Shown: piece by piece, positions 1 to 12,253 of the stretch
How the letters are laid out: every line of letters begins with the position of its first letter
Position numbering within the stretch: the first letter of the stretch is position 1
Notes under the pieces: generated by a model
The model's input: only the letters and a program-made list of their open reading frames with translations
Told to the model about the DNA's origin: nothing
The model's database searches: none
Made by a program: the position numbers and the translations under genes
From: Flammulina velutipes
Lineage: Eukaryota; Basidiomycota; Agaricomycetes; Agaricales; Physalacriaceae
Reading direction: 5' to 3'
Assembly: GCA_011800155.1 (NCBI GenBank)
Contig: CM022377.1
Coordinates: 1,984,001-2,048,000, forward strand
DNA length: 64,000 bases

Positions 1-518
1 ACTGACAGCTGGTTCGTCTTCTTGAGCAGGTCTTTGACCAGTCCAGTCTTAGATCCTAGCGTCATGGTGCTATCGTCGATTAGCAGAAGACTCTTTGGGG
101 ACGCAGACATGCAACTAACCTGTTCTTCTCAAGAGACTTCAAGCCAGACCCAGCTCCAAGCTGGAGCGTCGCGATTTCCGCTCCGCCTTCGTTGTATCCA
201 CCCGCAGACACTTTGATGATGCTGCCAACTTCCGTCGTCGAGTACGCGACAGAGCGATCGTTCGAATCATGGTTCTTGTTAATAAATTGTACCTATGCCG
301 TCAACCCATGTCAGTCATCGTTCCCATCTATCTTTAGAGTAAAAAAAACTCACAGTCTTGCCAGTCCCGCCGTTAATCGTCAGAGTCGGTTTGCGCCAGA
401 GTCTCTTCACGTAGTGGTCAGGGATAATCGAGTCCGTCGAGCCCTCGATGTCGTATTCCGAGCCGTCACCGAACTCGCGTGAGCGGATAACCATCGTGTT
501 CTCGGGCGTGAATGTCAT
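1..518 (-). CDS. Uncharacterised small protein, 3' end outside window
   Basis: I do not recognise this family. Three exons join cleanly: 518-354, 292-120 and 69-1, with GT-AG introns of 61 and 50 bp (donors GTGAGT and GTTAG). The spliced product starts MTFTPENTMVIRSREFGDG and continues without stop for about 135 residues to the window edge. There is no signal peptide or membrane segment in the visible part. It is rich in Gly/Ser/Asn with short beta-prone stretches (TTEVGSIIKVSAGGYNEGG), so a small soluble beta-rich protein is a guess only. It is transcribed divergently from the SWIM-RING gene that starts at 1033. Confidence 0.6.
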
Positions 519-1032
519 TTCGTATGTAGATGAAGTTTTGAAGGGGGCAGCAATGGGGAAGAGGAAAAGATGGAGAGTTGGTGTATTTGACTAGACAACG
601 GTTGGCAGGGCCCAGGCGCCCGTGATAGGAGGCGATTCGGGATCGGAAGCTTTGCAAGCGTTCGATTTTCGAAAATGAGTGAAGATCACGACTCAAGCCT
701 GAGGGAGGTCAACAGTTCTTTGGATGAACGGCAGGGGATCGTTCGAGGTGGTGGCTGAGTGGATTGTGGCGGCAGGCCATTCACCTTTCGTCAGGACCAT
801 GAATTTGACTGATGAGATAGAGACTAGACAGCCTGCAAAGACCGAAGACCGATGTGGTGGCACTGACAAACTCCTCCTATATTTAAGGCCGGGCGTAAAA
901 TATAAGAACAAAGATCCCAAGAGCTACAAAGAACGCTGGAGAACAGGTAGGTTCAGTGGTGGTTTAAGAAAGATGTTCGGGATTTGCCGACTATGCCTAA
1001 AATAATCCTTGGCACTTGCCATCACCATAACC
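519..1032. promoter_or_regulatory. Divergent intergenic region
   Basis: This 514-bp gap lies between two divergent starts and presumably carries both promoters. A TATA-like stretch (tatatttaag) sits near 878-887 on the plus strand, about 150 bp before the SWIM-RING start. Short frames here have no coherent content. Confidence 0.35.
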
Positions 1033-2549
1033 ATGCCTCTACTCAAACGCAAAGCTGACGGCGAATTCGAGCAATGGTCAGCATCTGGCTCGAGTCCCGC
1101 ACATGGTGCGCCCCCGCCAGCAAAGCGCGCCAAAGCCCCCGAACAGCCACAGGTTCCGACCCCGTCTCAGCCACAACGAATAATTACAGATGCTCAACGC
1201 GAATTGGCTGATAATCCCCTCTATGCTGTTATGGTAGCTAGACTCGGTAAACGACCAGGGTGGCCAGATCCCGTTTCGCAGCCCATAGCGACAACGTCCC
1301 AGCCTCCGGTTCCTGTGGTGAAACCAAAACCCAAGGCGAAGTCAAAGGAGAAACGACAAGGACGGTATAGAAGCTCGGCTTCAACAGCTATCATGCAGCG
1401 CCTTCAACGAGTCAAACACCAAAGGTCACTTTGATTTTCGGTGCGCGAATCTGCTAGTTGATAATTAGCAATAGGTTTTTCATGATTCATCGTGAACGCG
1501 ATGGAGATGAGCTGGAGGAGACGTTCTCCGTGCTTGGGTCGACTGGAAATGTGCGATTTATGTGTTTCATCGCGTCGTGTTCTCACCTTGCTATAGGTTT
1601 ACACCGTGGTTGTTGATAGCACACCCCGTTGCAATTGTATGTCTTAGGTTGCCTCAAAAAGTCTCTACTCCCTCTAATAATTCTCTTAGGTCCCGATTTC
1701 CAAAAGGGAAACCATTGCAAGCACATCGTAAGTCTCACGCCAGTTTGACTGTCGCCTTTCATTGATTTCACCCTCAGATTTTCATATTCATCAAAGGTAG
1801 CCACATAATCATCACCTTTTCCTATCCAATTCACGCGTCCTCTCCAGTTCTCCAAGTGCCCGAACACTCGCCTCACTGGTACCAAAAGTGCGTATTCCGC
1901 CAGGATGATAATTCCCCTGCTCACGCTATGTAGAGGTCTACTCACGGAAGAGCTAGAAGAAGTCTTTAGGGGCGCGCCTGCTGCTCCCAACGCCATCGCT
2001 AGTGAGCGTGTCCGAGAAGCACACGCCAAGGCCACGGGCAAAGCTCCCATCCCATCAGCATCATCTTCGTCTTCCTCCCAGCCCAAGCGGAAAATTCCAG
2101 AAGCAGAGGATGACTGCCCAATCTGCTATGAGAGCATGCACAATCAGCCGGAGGCCAAACTTACGTGGTGCGAGGCTTGCGGGAACGCACTGCATAAGGA
2201 ATGTTTCCAACAATGTGCGTTTGCCTTGCTCGACGTTTTTGGTTCCTGATGTTGATACGACGCGTAGGGCAAACCACCTTGAGGACCCAAGGCAAGAAGC
2301 TGACGTGCGTGTTTTGTCGCGCCGATTGGATCGTACCAGGTGGGAGTGGCGCTGGAAGTGGAAGTGCCCGAGTGGGTGCCGGGGGATATCTGAATCTGTC
2401 CCAGGTCGCGGGGCTCAGCCCTGAGCGCGATACTTCTACATGTAAGTATTCTGAGTTTTGTGCTACATTGGTGTTGACGTACCACACCAGACTACTCGGG
2501 CCCGAGAAGGGGCTCTAGGTATGGCTATGACTACGAGGATAAAGACTAG
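1033..2549 (+). CDS. SWIM zinc-finger plus RING-finger protein, probable E3 ubiquitin ligase
   Basis: Nine exons (1033-1424, 1475-1550, 1597-1636, 1690-1727, 1778-1796, 1848-1887, 1934-2214, 2268-2441, 2491-2549) give exactly 372 aa. The N-terminal ~120 residues are Pro/Lys-rich with basic nuclear-signal-like clusters. A SWIM domain follows: the segment LGSTGNVYTVVVDSTPRCNC leads into PDFQKGNHCKHI, giving the CxC...CxH zinc pattern, then VLQVPEHSPHWYQK. After a Ser-rich linker comes a RING-like module: CPIC, then CEACGNALHKEC, then CVFC. In animals SWIM plus RING occurs in E3 ligases of the MEKK1/ZSWIM2 type, so substrate ubiquitination is the likely role. The first intron has an atypical GTCACT donor; all others are canonical. 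Ends with an RY/DY-rich tail. An upstream in-frame start at 1009 is possible. Confidence 0.88.
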
Positions 2550-2975
2550 CTATCTTCATCGGGAGTGCATCTGTAGATTCCACGTCACCGGGTTGTTTAG
2601 AATCGAGAAATGGTTTTTTTCGATGTTTCAGACCCGATCCGGTCGATCCTCGTCGTTGTTTAACAGTTCAACTACCTACACTGACAGCCCCTAACGCAAA
2701 CTCATTCAATGTCTTCAACTTTCACTCACGACTGGCTAGGCTTGAATCCTTTGCTACAGGACTGCGAGAGTCGGAACCATTGGCATTCAACATGTTTGGG
2801 ACTTCTTTTTGTAGCCCTGCGCATGCTTTCTATTTTGTTGATTACGGGCCTCACCCTGATACTTCTCATCATCCTCATCTCGGACAAGATCATGGTGCCC
2901 GTAAGCATTGTCGTACTTAACCTCTCGGTTCGGATGGATATGCTAATCGACTGGGCATCCCTCTACGTCCCCGCT

Positions 2976-4108
2976 ATGTCTGTTTCAGGGGCCTCTGTTC
3001 CCGGGACGCCACAGAACCCCATACTGCCTATGGAACTCCAGGATGCCATCATACACATATGCGACAAATCCGCGCTACCGTCGTGCAGCCTTGTCTGCGC
3101 TACGTGGCTACCCCTCTGCAGGCGCCGGATGACCTTTGCCGTCAAGTCTCGCCATCGTACAAACGGGCTAGGGCGGCTCCTGCGAAATTCCCGCGAGACC
3201 ATCTCGCCTCACCTCCGCCACCTTATCATCAGCTCGGAATGCAACCCAGGTGACATGCCTGAACTACCCCAGCATAAAAGGCTCCTACGCCTCCTTTCGC
3301 TCAAGCACGCTCCTCTTCAATCTGTTATCCTCGAGAACGGCTTTATGTCCGTCATTGCTCTATATCAATACTTTCCCAACATCACTTCACTGGGTTATCG
3401 CTTCACACGCGGCCGGGACAGCTGGGGCACTGGAGGGGTACACTACTTTCGCAACATTGTGGCTTTTGTTCCTGCCTTTCCTCAGCTTCGCTCGTTATCG
3501 TTTGACGGATGGAACTCATCTACTTCGTACGAGTCAGGTGAAGAAGTCCCAGGAGGTCCGTTGGCAATCACCCATGTCAAAATCACGGTCCCTTCCCCGA
3601 CCATTGTGCCAATGTTGAGTCAAATCGAACAACGGTGCACAAACCTAGTGTCATTTGATTGCTACATCCCTTATGTGTTCGGCAATCCAATGGAGACGGC
3701 TGTGATCAACAATATATTGAAGCGTAATCGGCAGACCCTCTTGCATCTCACCTTGCCAATTCACTCGGGTCGAGGTATGTTACTAGTTTATACCTTTACT
3801 TCCGCGAACTAATTCTTCATCTAGATATAGCGCCGCCAACCTATAGCTATGATTTGTCGCATTCAACTTTTCTCAAGACCTTGCATCTCGTTCTTCACAA
3901 CGCGTTAGCAGCTGAACGTTCGGCCGCAGGTAGTCTTCTAACACTGGACGTGCGGCAGATAGAGCAGGTGGTTATCTCTGAGAGAATATATAATCTCGAA
4001 CTCTCAGCGCTCCCGGCTATTGACGAGGTCTTGATCGAACAATTTGGGCTCACACGTCTACCACAATCGTACGCATCTGTAACGTACATAAAACTATCTC
4101 GTCGGTAG
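2976..4108 (+). CDS. F-box-like protein
   Basis: Two exons (2976-3774 and 3825-4108) encode 360 aa. An F-box-like segment lies near the N-terminus (PILPMELQDAIIHICDKSAL, then CSLVCATWLPLCRRRMTF), the usual organisation in Agaricomycete F-box expansions. The remainder is a Leu-rich region with no clear repeats that would serve as the substrate-binding half of an SCF ubiquitin ligase. The frame is open upstream to an ATG at 2709, adding a hydrophobic stretch (LLITGLTLILLIILI) that would make a membrane-anchored form. I chose the later start because the F-box is normally N-terminal, but cannot exclude the long form. It runs convergent with the Zn2Cys6 gene, 118 bp from its stop. Confidence 0.7.
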
Positions 4109-4226
4109 GTAGCCAAGATCCACAGTAGTATCACCCATGTCTTCGAAGTTTGAAGTCGTTTATAATCAAAAGAACAAAGTGATCTTCTATACGACTGGGC
4201 ACTCTCATTCCCCTGAAGTTCATCCT

Positions 4227-7124
4227 TCAACCACTAGGAGTTGGTTCTGTATCAATTCCGCTCGCAAAACTCAGATGATTGATATAATCGCCCCACTCTT
4301 GTAAGCTAAACACCCACTTTTGAGTCAGCTAAGGAGAGACAACCAGGCGTAGAAATACCCACCTGAACCCATCTGGGGCCACAGCCCACATATCCTCAGA
4401 TGTCATAAAATCTGTGTCCAACCCAACGCCGTCCAAAGGTGGTCTAATCGGCTCCATTCCATTCGGCGAAACGAGGTCGTTCCAAAACTCCTGGACCTCC
4501 GCTTCCCGTGCGCGTTTCCGAGAGGGCTCTGCCAGATTTCTCATTCCCGTTGACAATTGTTGAAGCATATTCCTTGAAAATAATCAAAATCGATGCTCCG
4601 TGTTTTAGGGACTTGACCTACCAGAGGCGTCCATGAGAATTCCACCTGTCGCTCGTATAAACCCCAACAATCGAGAAAAGCGAAATAGATCGGAGACGAA
4701 CCTCTCTGAGCCCACTTTGAGCATCTTCAGACATACATCGATCTCTTTCTCATAATCGGTGCCCTGTCCGCTCCACATATTCATGCAGAGAACGATCCCA
4801 GAAATCAAAGGTGGAAGCTGCCACAACTATCAGCCAGCAAACCACACATGGTGAAGGTTGTACATACCATCATGAAGGGAATTGAATGGACTGGTACCGG
4901 ACTACCGTCAACGATATTGATACATGCTCGAGCCGCGGTAGTACATGCTGCCAGCGAAGATGCTTTCGTTATGAAAGGCCGGTGTATCTCTATCTCAGCC
5001 ATGTAGAAAAAACAGTTGAGCGCAGCGGACTGTCCGGCAAAGATTGAGCTCTTCTCTTTGTGTGGGTCCCAACGTACTAGTCGAAGGTAAGATTTAATTA
5101 GTTATAGAGGTGCAAACACATACAGTGATCAGGCATGTTGTTGAAAGCTTCACTCATCGCTGACTCCAATTGTGTAACAACTTTCTCCGCCCACTCATTC
5201 CCAACGAGGCCATGTGTCGTTTTCGACTTCTTGATGGAGTACAACGTCCGCATGACACAGGCAAGGATCTCACACAGTCTTATCTGTTGCGTGAAGTACA
5301 CCAACTTGGATGGTTGGTTTGGTGGCTGATAGAATGTGACCTCGCCGTTGGGTGCGATATGCCAGTATTCGTCGTCGCACTCCACTGGGCGCTCAAGGTC
5401 ATGGCTAATTGTTGATACTGAGAAGAGACCTTAGCAAGCAAAGAACTCGACTCACTCCTCATCACGGATCATGGAGGGTCGTCCAAGGAATACAGAGCTC
5501 AGTCGCTCGATATAAAGTAAGCACCTACGACCACGTTGAGCGGGCATCCTTTACCGGGATTGAGGTTCTCACCAAAAGGTTCTCTTTTTGAGTTCATCCT
5601 CCACTGTGAATTTGTGGCCCTCAGGTTTCCGTCTATGAACGCCTATCTCGATGGCGGCTCGTAATCCTATCGCGGTCATCGTCCAGGATGTCTGCGGAAC
5701 CGAAGTTCCATTGATGAATATTGTAGCAAGCTGAACGATGATCAACAACATCTTTGGTGTATGAGATATAAACGGACCGTATACGTCTGAAGCTCGTAGA
5801 GCGTGGGCGCATTCCATACCCCGTTCTTGTTCAGGGAGACTTGCTCGTAGAATTTCCAACCAGCCGACAACGGCGATGAATATCCATCCATTAACACCCG
5901 CGGATCGTCTGAATATCGTGAAGCAACTGCTAATACCAGTAATAGGGTCGCAGCAAAGTGATCACTACGCAGATGTTCTCCTCTTGCGATGAGGCTCATG
6001 AAGGACGGGCGATGGATAATTGGAAAAAAGGGCCCGACGTGCTCGAAATACAGAGAAATCAAAGGCACGATGAGATCAGGCGGCGGGAATATGTATTTGC
6101 TCCTCTGTCGTTCCGCTGTTGCCTGTTCCCACTGATAAAAATGTTAGACGTGAGATGGAGGTGGGCTGGAGGCTGACATACTGGCTGAAGGTAGTAGTAA
6201 TGTGGTTCACCTTGCCCAATACCTTGGTCTTCTTCCTCCCCAACCACGGTAGCCTTCAGCTTGGATACACGCTGAGCCAGCGCGAAGCTACTGGACGAAC
6301 CAAAAAATCGGGGGTTGTTGTAGATGGTGAGCTTCTCCATCTGCTGGAGTATATCGTTATGCTCGAGGTCGTCGTCGTTTTCGGCATCGTTAGAAGACAG
6401 CTGTGGTTGTCGTGGTGAAGAGTTAATTGACGGAGGCGTGTCGCCTGAAGCGGGTCCATCTAACGTAGGCATGTTCGCATAGGGGCACTTAGCCATGCTT
6501 GTTGAGTAGGCCGGAAGAGGCGATGACACCGCATTAAGAGCAGTTTTCGTGCTACCAGAGGCGCCGACATTACAGGAAGAAGTGGTCACAGTTTCGTTGA
6601 TCTGTTTGAGTCGTGATAAACATCTCGAAAGCTGACTTGGAAACGACATACATTTTGCAGAAGACTTTCAACTACCCGCAGGCGTTGCTCTAAGCTTTCG
6701 GTGTAGCTGAAGGCTTGCTCAGAGCACCGTATTTAAGGGAGGGTGTAGCATTCTTACGTGGATTTCGGGCCACGTTTCTGTAGGGTGTATATTTAGCTTG
6801 GAGGTGCTGGAGGACGGAGACGACTGACTTTGGATATCTGCTCATGTGTACAGTCTACGTCGTACGCGACACAGTTCGAGCACCTTTGGTTTGGCTTCGT
6901 AATACTATCACCTGTAAGATCTCAGCATTGCTCGCGACGTAACAATGGAAGGAATCCTACATTTTACTTAAGTTGAGTTCAGCGCGACTGACTGTTGAAC
7001 GTTGACCGAAACATGTACACACACTTTTTTTCTTTTTGCAATGGTCGCAGGACCCGGAAAGACGCCTCCGTTTGAGCGGAATGTCAGAGGTGGTTGGCGG
7101 TGTCGTTTTATCGTGGGCGTTCAT
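4227..7124 (-). CDS. Zn2Cys6 transcription factor with fungal-specific TF domain
   Basis: Thirteen or so short exons assemble in one frame. Near the N-terminus, after a basic run (KRRRLSG), is a binuclear zinc cluster: CDHC, six residues, C, nine residues, CSNC, six residues, C. A basic linker (KKRGPKS) and a coiled-coil dimerisation stretch (YTESLEQRLRVVESLLQN) follow. The central part carries the fungal-specific transcription factor domain: FPIIHRPSF, LYELQ, SWTMTAIGLRAAIEIGVHRR, then ERLSSVFLGRP, as in xylanase-activator-like regulators. It should be a nuclear DNA-binding regulator recognising CGG half-sites. The third zinc Cys is preceded by SV rather than the usual VR. Start at 7124 chosen (G at -3); an in-frame ATG at 7205 would add 27 aa. 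Last exon ends ...TEPTPSG. Confidence 0.88.
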
Positions 7125-7390
7125 TCCGAGGTTCGGAGCTCGGACCGATATAATTGGCTGAAGAACGCAGGTTGAACGTTGCCGCCGTACCAAGGACGAG
7201 TCCATTCGAGTGTGGATCTATGAAAGGCGAGTATTCATAAAGCCTCGATGACCATATCGTGGGGCGCTCATCGTCAGAATTGTTGATTCTCATACAAGTC
7301 TTGTAAACAGTAATGATAATAGATAAAGGATGCCATAACTATGAACAGGAAGTATATAGTGGACATTTCCATAAACACAGAGCAACAGAA

Positions 7391-9083
7391 TCATTCCCAC
7401 CGACGAGGTTCAACCTTGAGCACCTCCATGAAAGTTTCGTATGTCACCATGTTGTCCACGGTTTTGAGGTCTTCAACCTCATCCTCGATATGCACCAGGG
7501 CGCGATTGAAAAGCGACCTAAGTGGCTTCAACCACGTTTCCACCAATGGCTGGAACTCGGGTCCACACGCAGCCCAATACTTCTCAGCCACTGCCTTACG
7601 GCATACGAACTTGATTTTAGCGCTCTCAGCACCATCAAGCTGGGAGTCCCGGTCAACACACCAAGTTGAGAATAAATCAACGGGTGGTAGGCGGCGCTGC
7701 TCGGAGAGCTTGAAGTGTATGCTCGCCCATACAAGGAAGTAGAAGAATGATTCGAGATCGTGTCGATACAGATGAGGTGGGTGATCCTGTTGCAATAATT
7801 CATAGGCCATGAAGGGAGCAGTACCCGTTCGCTGAGTAGCTCCAGATTCGATCACATCTCCATTTTGATCAACCAACGATGCGTTGTCAAAGTCGAGAAG
7901 GATGCCTCGAGCGTCGTTGTGGATGCGATGAAGCATGAGGTTGCCCTCGCTGATATCGCGATGCAGGATTTTGCCTTTGGTGTAGGCTCTATGATGACCT
8001 GAATGCACATAAGTCGTCGTCTCAACATAGTCAAAAAAGAGAACTCACATTCCACTATATCTATGAATGCGCGTTTGAACTCTTCGAGATCTTTGGCTTG
8101 CCACAATGGCACATAACGTGGGGAGACGCTAACGAGTAGATGTCGTACATCCAATTCTAATGCTGAGTCCAGAACGAAACGAGGGAGGGCAAGATCGACA
8201 GACGAGTCGTAGAGGCGACTGAATTCGAGGCGGGGGAGATAAGGCGCTAGCTCTGGGGCGAGCTTCAGAATGTTGGCGATGGTTTTGGTCTCCTCCGCAC
8301 GATGACGGGGATCTATGAACGAGAACTTCAGCGCTAAAGGAGTGGGTTTCGGTCCATCTGGAATCACGGGGAGTACCAAAGTGCGGCGGTGCAAGATCTC
8401 CCGCGCGACGAAGATGGGTTCATCGCCATCGAAGAGATATGTGCAAGACTTGCCAGAATCCTTGTCATGGAAGACGAAGTAACTGTCATCCCATTGGACA
8501 GCATGTTCGTCTTTCTTTCCTTTGTGGAAAGGGCTGTAACCCACTTTGGAGCCACTGCGAAGGCTCATCCCGAAAAGCGTCAACATCAAGGTCCTGGTTT
8601 CGAACAGGAAGTTGAACCGCACGGTGGACAGTGTTCCCATCACGTCGTAGTACCAGAGTCGGAGATGTTCATCGCAAATTGATACCCCAATGACAAACAT
8701 TCGATAGGTCGAAAGGGTGGTTTCAGCGGCATATGTGCCCAATTGAGCGTCTTTGATGGTGAACGCGCAGAGTTTCTTTGAAGGCGGAGCGAAATCGTCA
8801 CCATCGTCGTCAACGGTTGATCGCCCACGCTTTAGCAGGTTTCCCGGGGCAGTGCGAAGGGGTGTGCGGATCGCGGGACGGACTTTAGCAGGAGGGGCAA
8901 GAGTATGAAAGGGAGATGGCACGATCGAGGTGGTAAATGTATCATCTATTTGGAAACCATGGCTGAGTCGATGTTCCAGGAGCCATTGTTAACGCGCTCG
9001 TTGAAGCGGTGGATGTCTGCGTCGGACAAGTTGAAGAGTCGGTGAATCCACGTAAAGATATCTTCATGCGGCTGCTCATCCAT
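7391..9083 (-). pseudogene. FunK1-type protein kinase, broken copy
   Basis: Closely similar to the FunK1 gene immediately downstream on the coordinate axis (9572-11741) but damaged. The C-terminal half is intact: one intron (8048-7999), the catalytic loop HRDISEGNLML, the variant DFD (LLDFDNAS) and FMAYELL. The N-terminal part can be followed from MDEQPHEDIFTWIHRLFNLSD to GSWNIDSAMVSK, then hits a stop codon and resumes in a different frame at DDTFTTSIVPSPF. Relative to the paralogue about 120 codons are missing at that junction. Unless an unusual intron rescues it, no full-length product is made; a truncated kinase from the ATG at 8922 could still be expressed. FunK1 kinases are a mushroom-specific expanded family of unknown substrate. 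Confidence 0.7.
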
Positions 9084-9571
9084 GTCTGCTTCGACGATAG
9101 AAATGGTATCTAGAACACATATGAGAGTCGATCGCTAAAATTTTGAAGGAGGTTTACTGACGTTTGACGAGCACGGCGACAAAAATGGTTGAGAATGAGA
9201 AGCGAAGGTCATTTGTAGCAGTCGAAAGCTGTCTGCGCGTGCAACCCACATTTCGAACGAACAATGGTGGTAAAGCACAAAGGCCGGCATGGTCGATCAG
9301 ATCAAATTGATGATATGTGGCGCAACCAAAGCATAGCTACGCGAGCGTTTGAGTCCCCGCTGCGACCAAAAAATTCCAAGTCTTGCGTTGAAAAATTGTA
9401 ACTGATACTGCAAGTTTTCGATTGACCTCCCTGGGCCCTCTCGGAGTCAAGAACAGATTCCAATATTTTTATAGAAGGTTACATGTAATCAAATACACAA
9501 AGGCACGCCAGGAAATAACACAGAGGAAAGTGAATACTAGTCATAGTAGCTGTGAAGGTAGCGTAAGTCAA
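9084..9571. other. Decayed 5' region of the broken FunK1 copy
   Basis: Between the two FunK1 copies. Near 9265-9300 (minus strand) a stretch resembles the 5' region of the intact paralogue at about 11,900-11,950, so this looks like the divergent 5' flank of the broken copy. A possible intron acceptor (CTAG) lies at 9110-9113. I see no independent gene. Confidence 0.4.
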
Positions 9572-11741
9572 TTATTCCCACTGGCGAGGTTTAGCCTTGA
9601 TCGCCTTCATGAAAGCCTCATATGTCACACCGCCGGTATTCGTATCATCGCTATCTGAATCTGAATCCTCCGAGTCGCTACCCGCAACGAGTCGGTTGCG
9701 CAATTTAGTCAATGAGCGACTGAAAAGTTTTCTAAGCGGCTTCAACCACGTCTTCAGTAGTGGCCGAAACTCGGGCCCACATGCAGTCCAATACTGCTCA
9801 GTCACCACAGGGTCCGTCAAGAACTGCCATTTGGAACTATTAGCAGCTTTGAGTTGGGAGTCCTGTTCGACACACCAATCGGAGAATAACTCGAGAGGTG
9901 GTAGGCGGCGCTGTTCGGAGAGTTTGAAGTGTATGCTTGCCCATACAAGGAAGTAGAAGAATGATTCAAGATCGTGTCGATACAGATGAGGAGGGTGGTT
10001 CTTCTGTAATAACTCATAGGCCATGAAGGGGGCAGTGCCAGTGCGTTGAGTAGCTCCTGATTCGATTACATCCCCGTTTTTGTCAACTGACGACGCGTTG
10101 TCGAAGTCGAGAAGAATGCCTCGGGTGTCGTCGTGAATACGGTGTAGCATGAGGTTGCCTTCGCTAATATCGCGATGCAGGACTTTGCCTTTGACAAACG
10201 CCCTATGATGACCTAAGGAAGGATGAGTCGATATATAAGCCCAACGGTAACAGGTACTCACATTCCACTATATCAATGAATGCACGTTTGAACTCTTCGA
10301 TATTTCTGGCTTCCCACAAGGGCGCGTAACGTGGTGTCACACTAACGAGAAGATGTCGTATATCCAGTTGTAACGATGGGTCCAGAATGAAACGAGGGAG
10401 GCCGAGGTCGGCTGATGAGTCGTAGAGGCGACTGAAGTCGAGGCGGGGGAGGTAAGGCGCCAGCTCTGGGGCGAGCTTCAGAATGCTGGCAATGGTTTTG
10501 GTCTCTTCAGCACGATGACGGGGATCTATGAACGAGAACTTGAGCGCCAAAGGCGTGGGGTTTGATCCTTCGGGAATCACAGGGAGTACCAAAGTGCGGC
10601 GATGCAAGACCTCCCGCGCGATGAAGATGGGTTGCTCTCCCTCAACGAGATATATGTACGACTTCGAGTCCTCGTCGTGGAAGACGAAGTAGCTATCGTC
10701 CCATTGGACGGCATGTTTGCCTTTCTTGCCCTTATGGAATGGGTTGTATCCAACTTCGGAGCCGTTCCGAAGGCTCATCGCGAAGAGCGTCAACATCAAG
10801 GTCCTGGTGTCGGATAAGAAATTGAACTGCACCGTCGACATCGTGCCCATCGCGTCGTAGTACCAGAGTCGGAGTCGATCATCGCAAATCGACAGCCCGA
10901 TGACATACATTCGGTACGTCGAGAGGGTGGCTTCGGTGGCGTACGTTCCCAGTTGAGCATCCTTGTTGGTGAACGTGCAAAGTTTCTTTGTAGGCGGAGC
11001 GAAATCAGCACTGCCGTCGTCGTCGGGTGATCGCGCGCGCTTGAGCAGGCTTCCTGGGGCAGTGCGAAGCGGCGTGCGAATTTTGGGGGGACGTTTGGGT
11101 GCTGGGGCAAGAGTACGAAAGGGAGATGGCACGATTGAAGTGGAAAATGTATCATCCTCGTCCACCACCGTCTCGCTACGCCGGTCAACGTATGGGGAGA
11201 GCTTCATTTCCAGTGGATGGACGATGGAGCCCCAATGAAGGACGGAGGCCTTGTCTTCGTCCTTGGAGGGTGCTGGTTTGTTCTCCAATCGACGCAGTTT
11301 GGAGCGGGGAATGAAAACGATATCGGGTTTCTTGTCAAACTTGGCGGTGTCGGAGTGTAGATGCTTCTGACCAGTGCCTTGCCAGATGCGGATGGGATCT
11401 TTGGGAGGAGTCTGTCCTGGAGGCGGAGACGCCTCTACCTCATCTAGAAAAGTGTTGCACAGTTTTTGGAAGAGTGGGTATAGAGTTGGTTCCAGCGTAG
11501 TGTGCCTCTGCAAGACCCTTTGATAATTCTTGATATGGTCCGGGTTGATTGCCCAAGTTCCATCGTCAATTTGCTTGTCGAAGTGTTGGATTTCCTCTTT
11601 GGACAAGTCGAAGATTCGGTGAATCCAGGTTTCAACGTCGTCATATTTGTAGGTTACACCGTCATAATCTGACTTGAGCTTCCTCTGCATTTCGCCCGCC
11701 TTGGCATTACGGTGGTGGCGGAAAGAATGAGGAGTAGTCAT
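9572..11741 (-). CDS. FunK1 fungal-specific protein kinase, intact copy
   Basis: Two exons (11741-10262, 10212-9572) give 706 aa. The long N-terminal region includes WIHRIFDLSKEEIQ and a Pro/basic linker. The kinase core follows: SFIDPRHRAEET, FKRAFIDIVECHH, catalytic loop HRDISEGNLML, the FunK1-typical DFD metal-binding motif (LLDFDNAS) and TGTAPFMAYELL. Downstream are the conserved HLYRHDLESFFYFLVW and a C-terminal acidic repeat (DSDSDSDD). The intron splits the kinase at VE|CHHRA exactly as in the broken paralogue. The frame is open upstream to 12005; I chose the ATG at 11741 because a plausible intron precedes it. FunK1 kinases are expanded in Agaricomycetes and their substrates are not established. 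Confidence 0.82.
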
Positions 11742-12253
11742 GTCGTCTATACTGCGCATGAGGAATCGAGTCTGAGGTCGCCAATGGAAATACTTACCGG
11801 AGTCGTCAGAAGTTATCGAATGTGGTGATTTCGCCTGAGTGGCGTAAAGAATATAAGTGGGCTGATCCATGGTGGGCAGTTTTATGGTGACAATTCGCAT
11901 GCGTTGCGACAATGGTGGTGGGACAAGAACAAAGATTGTCGATGATCGAAATTGTTGATGGCGAACAAACGCGTGTGTGACCCTGTTTTGACCAAATTGG
12001 GACAATCCGAGCTCGCCGAGTTTATTGTCATCTTTGCAAAGTTCGAACTAATGCTATTCTCTCTAGATACAGGCCACCAATAGATGCACTAAAAAATCAC
12101 TGCCATCTTGTTCTGGCTTGAATTAGTTCTCTAAACTGCTCGAGGAAGTATTGGATCTGCATAAAACTGACCATTGTTGGACCTATCTTATTTATATTTC
12201 TACTGGACGGAGGAATGTGCACTCTATGTACTCTTTCCCGCAATTCCACCATC
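11742..12253. other. Intergenic between FunK1 and DUF6535 genes
   Basis: Includes an open 5' extension of the FunK1 frame (up to 12005), probably the 5' leader, and then the short 3' flank of the DUF6535 gene. No RNA gene or repeat seen. Confidence 0.35.

Noticed and set aside
724..1005. Open frame on the plus strand before the SWIM-RING gene
   Set aside because: No conserved content and no splice joining; probably promoter and leader sequence.
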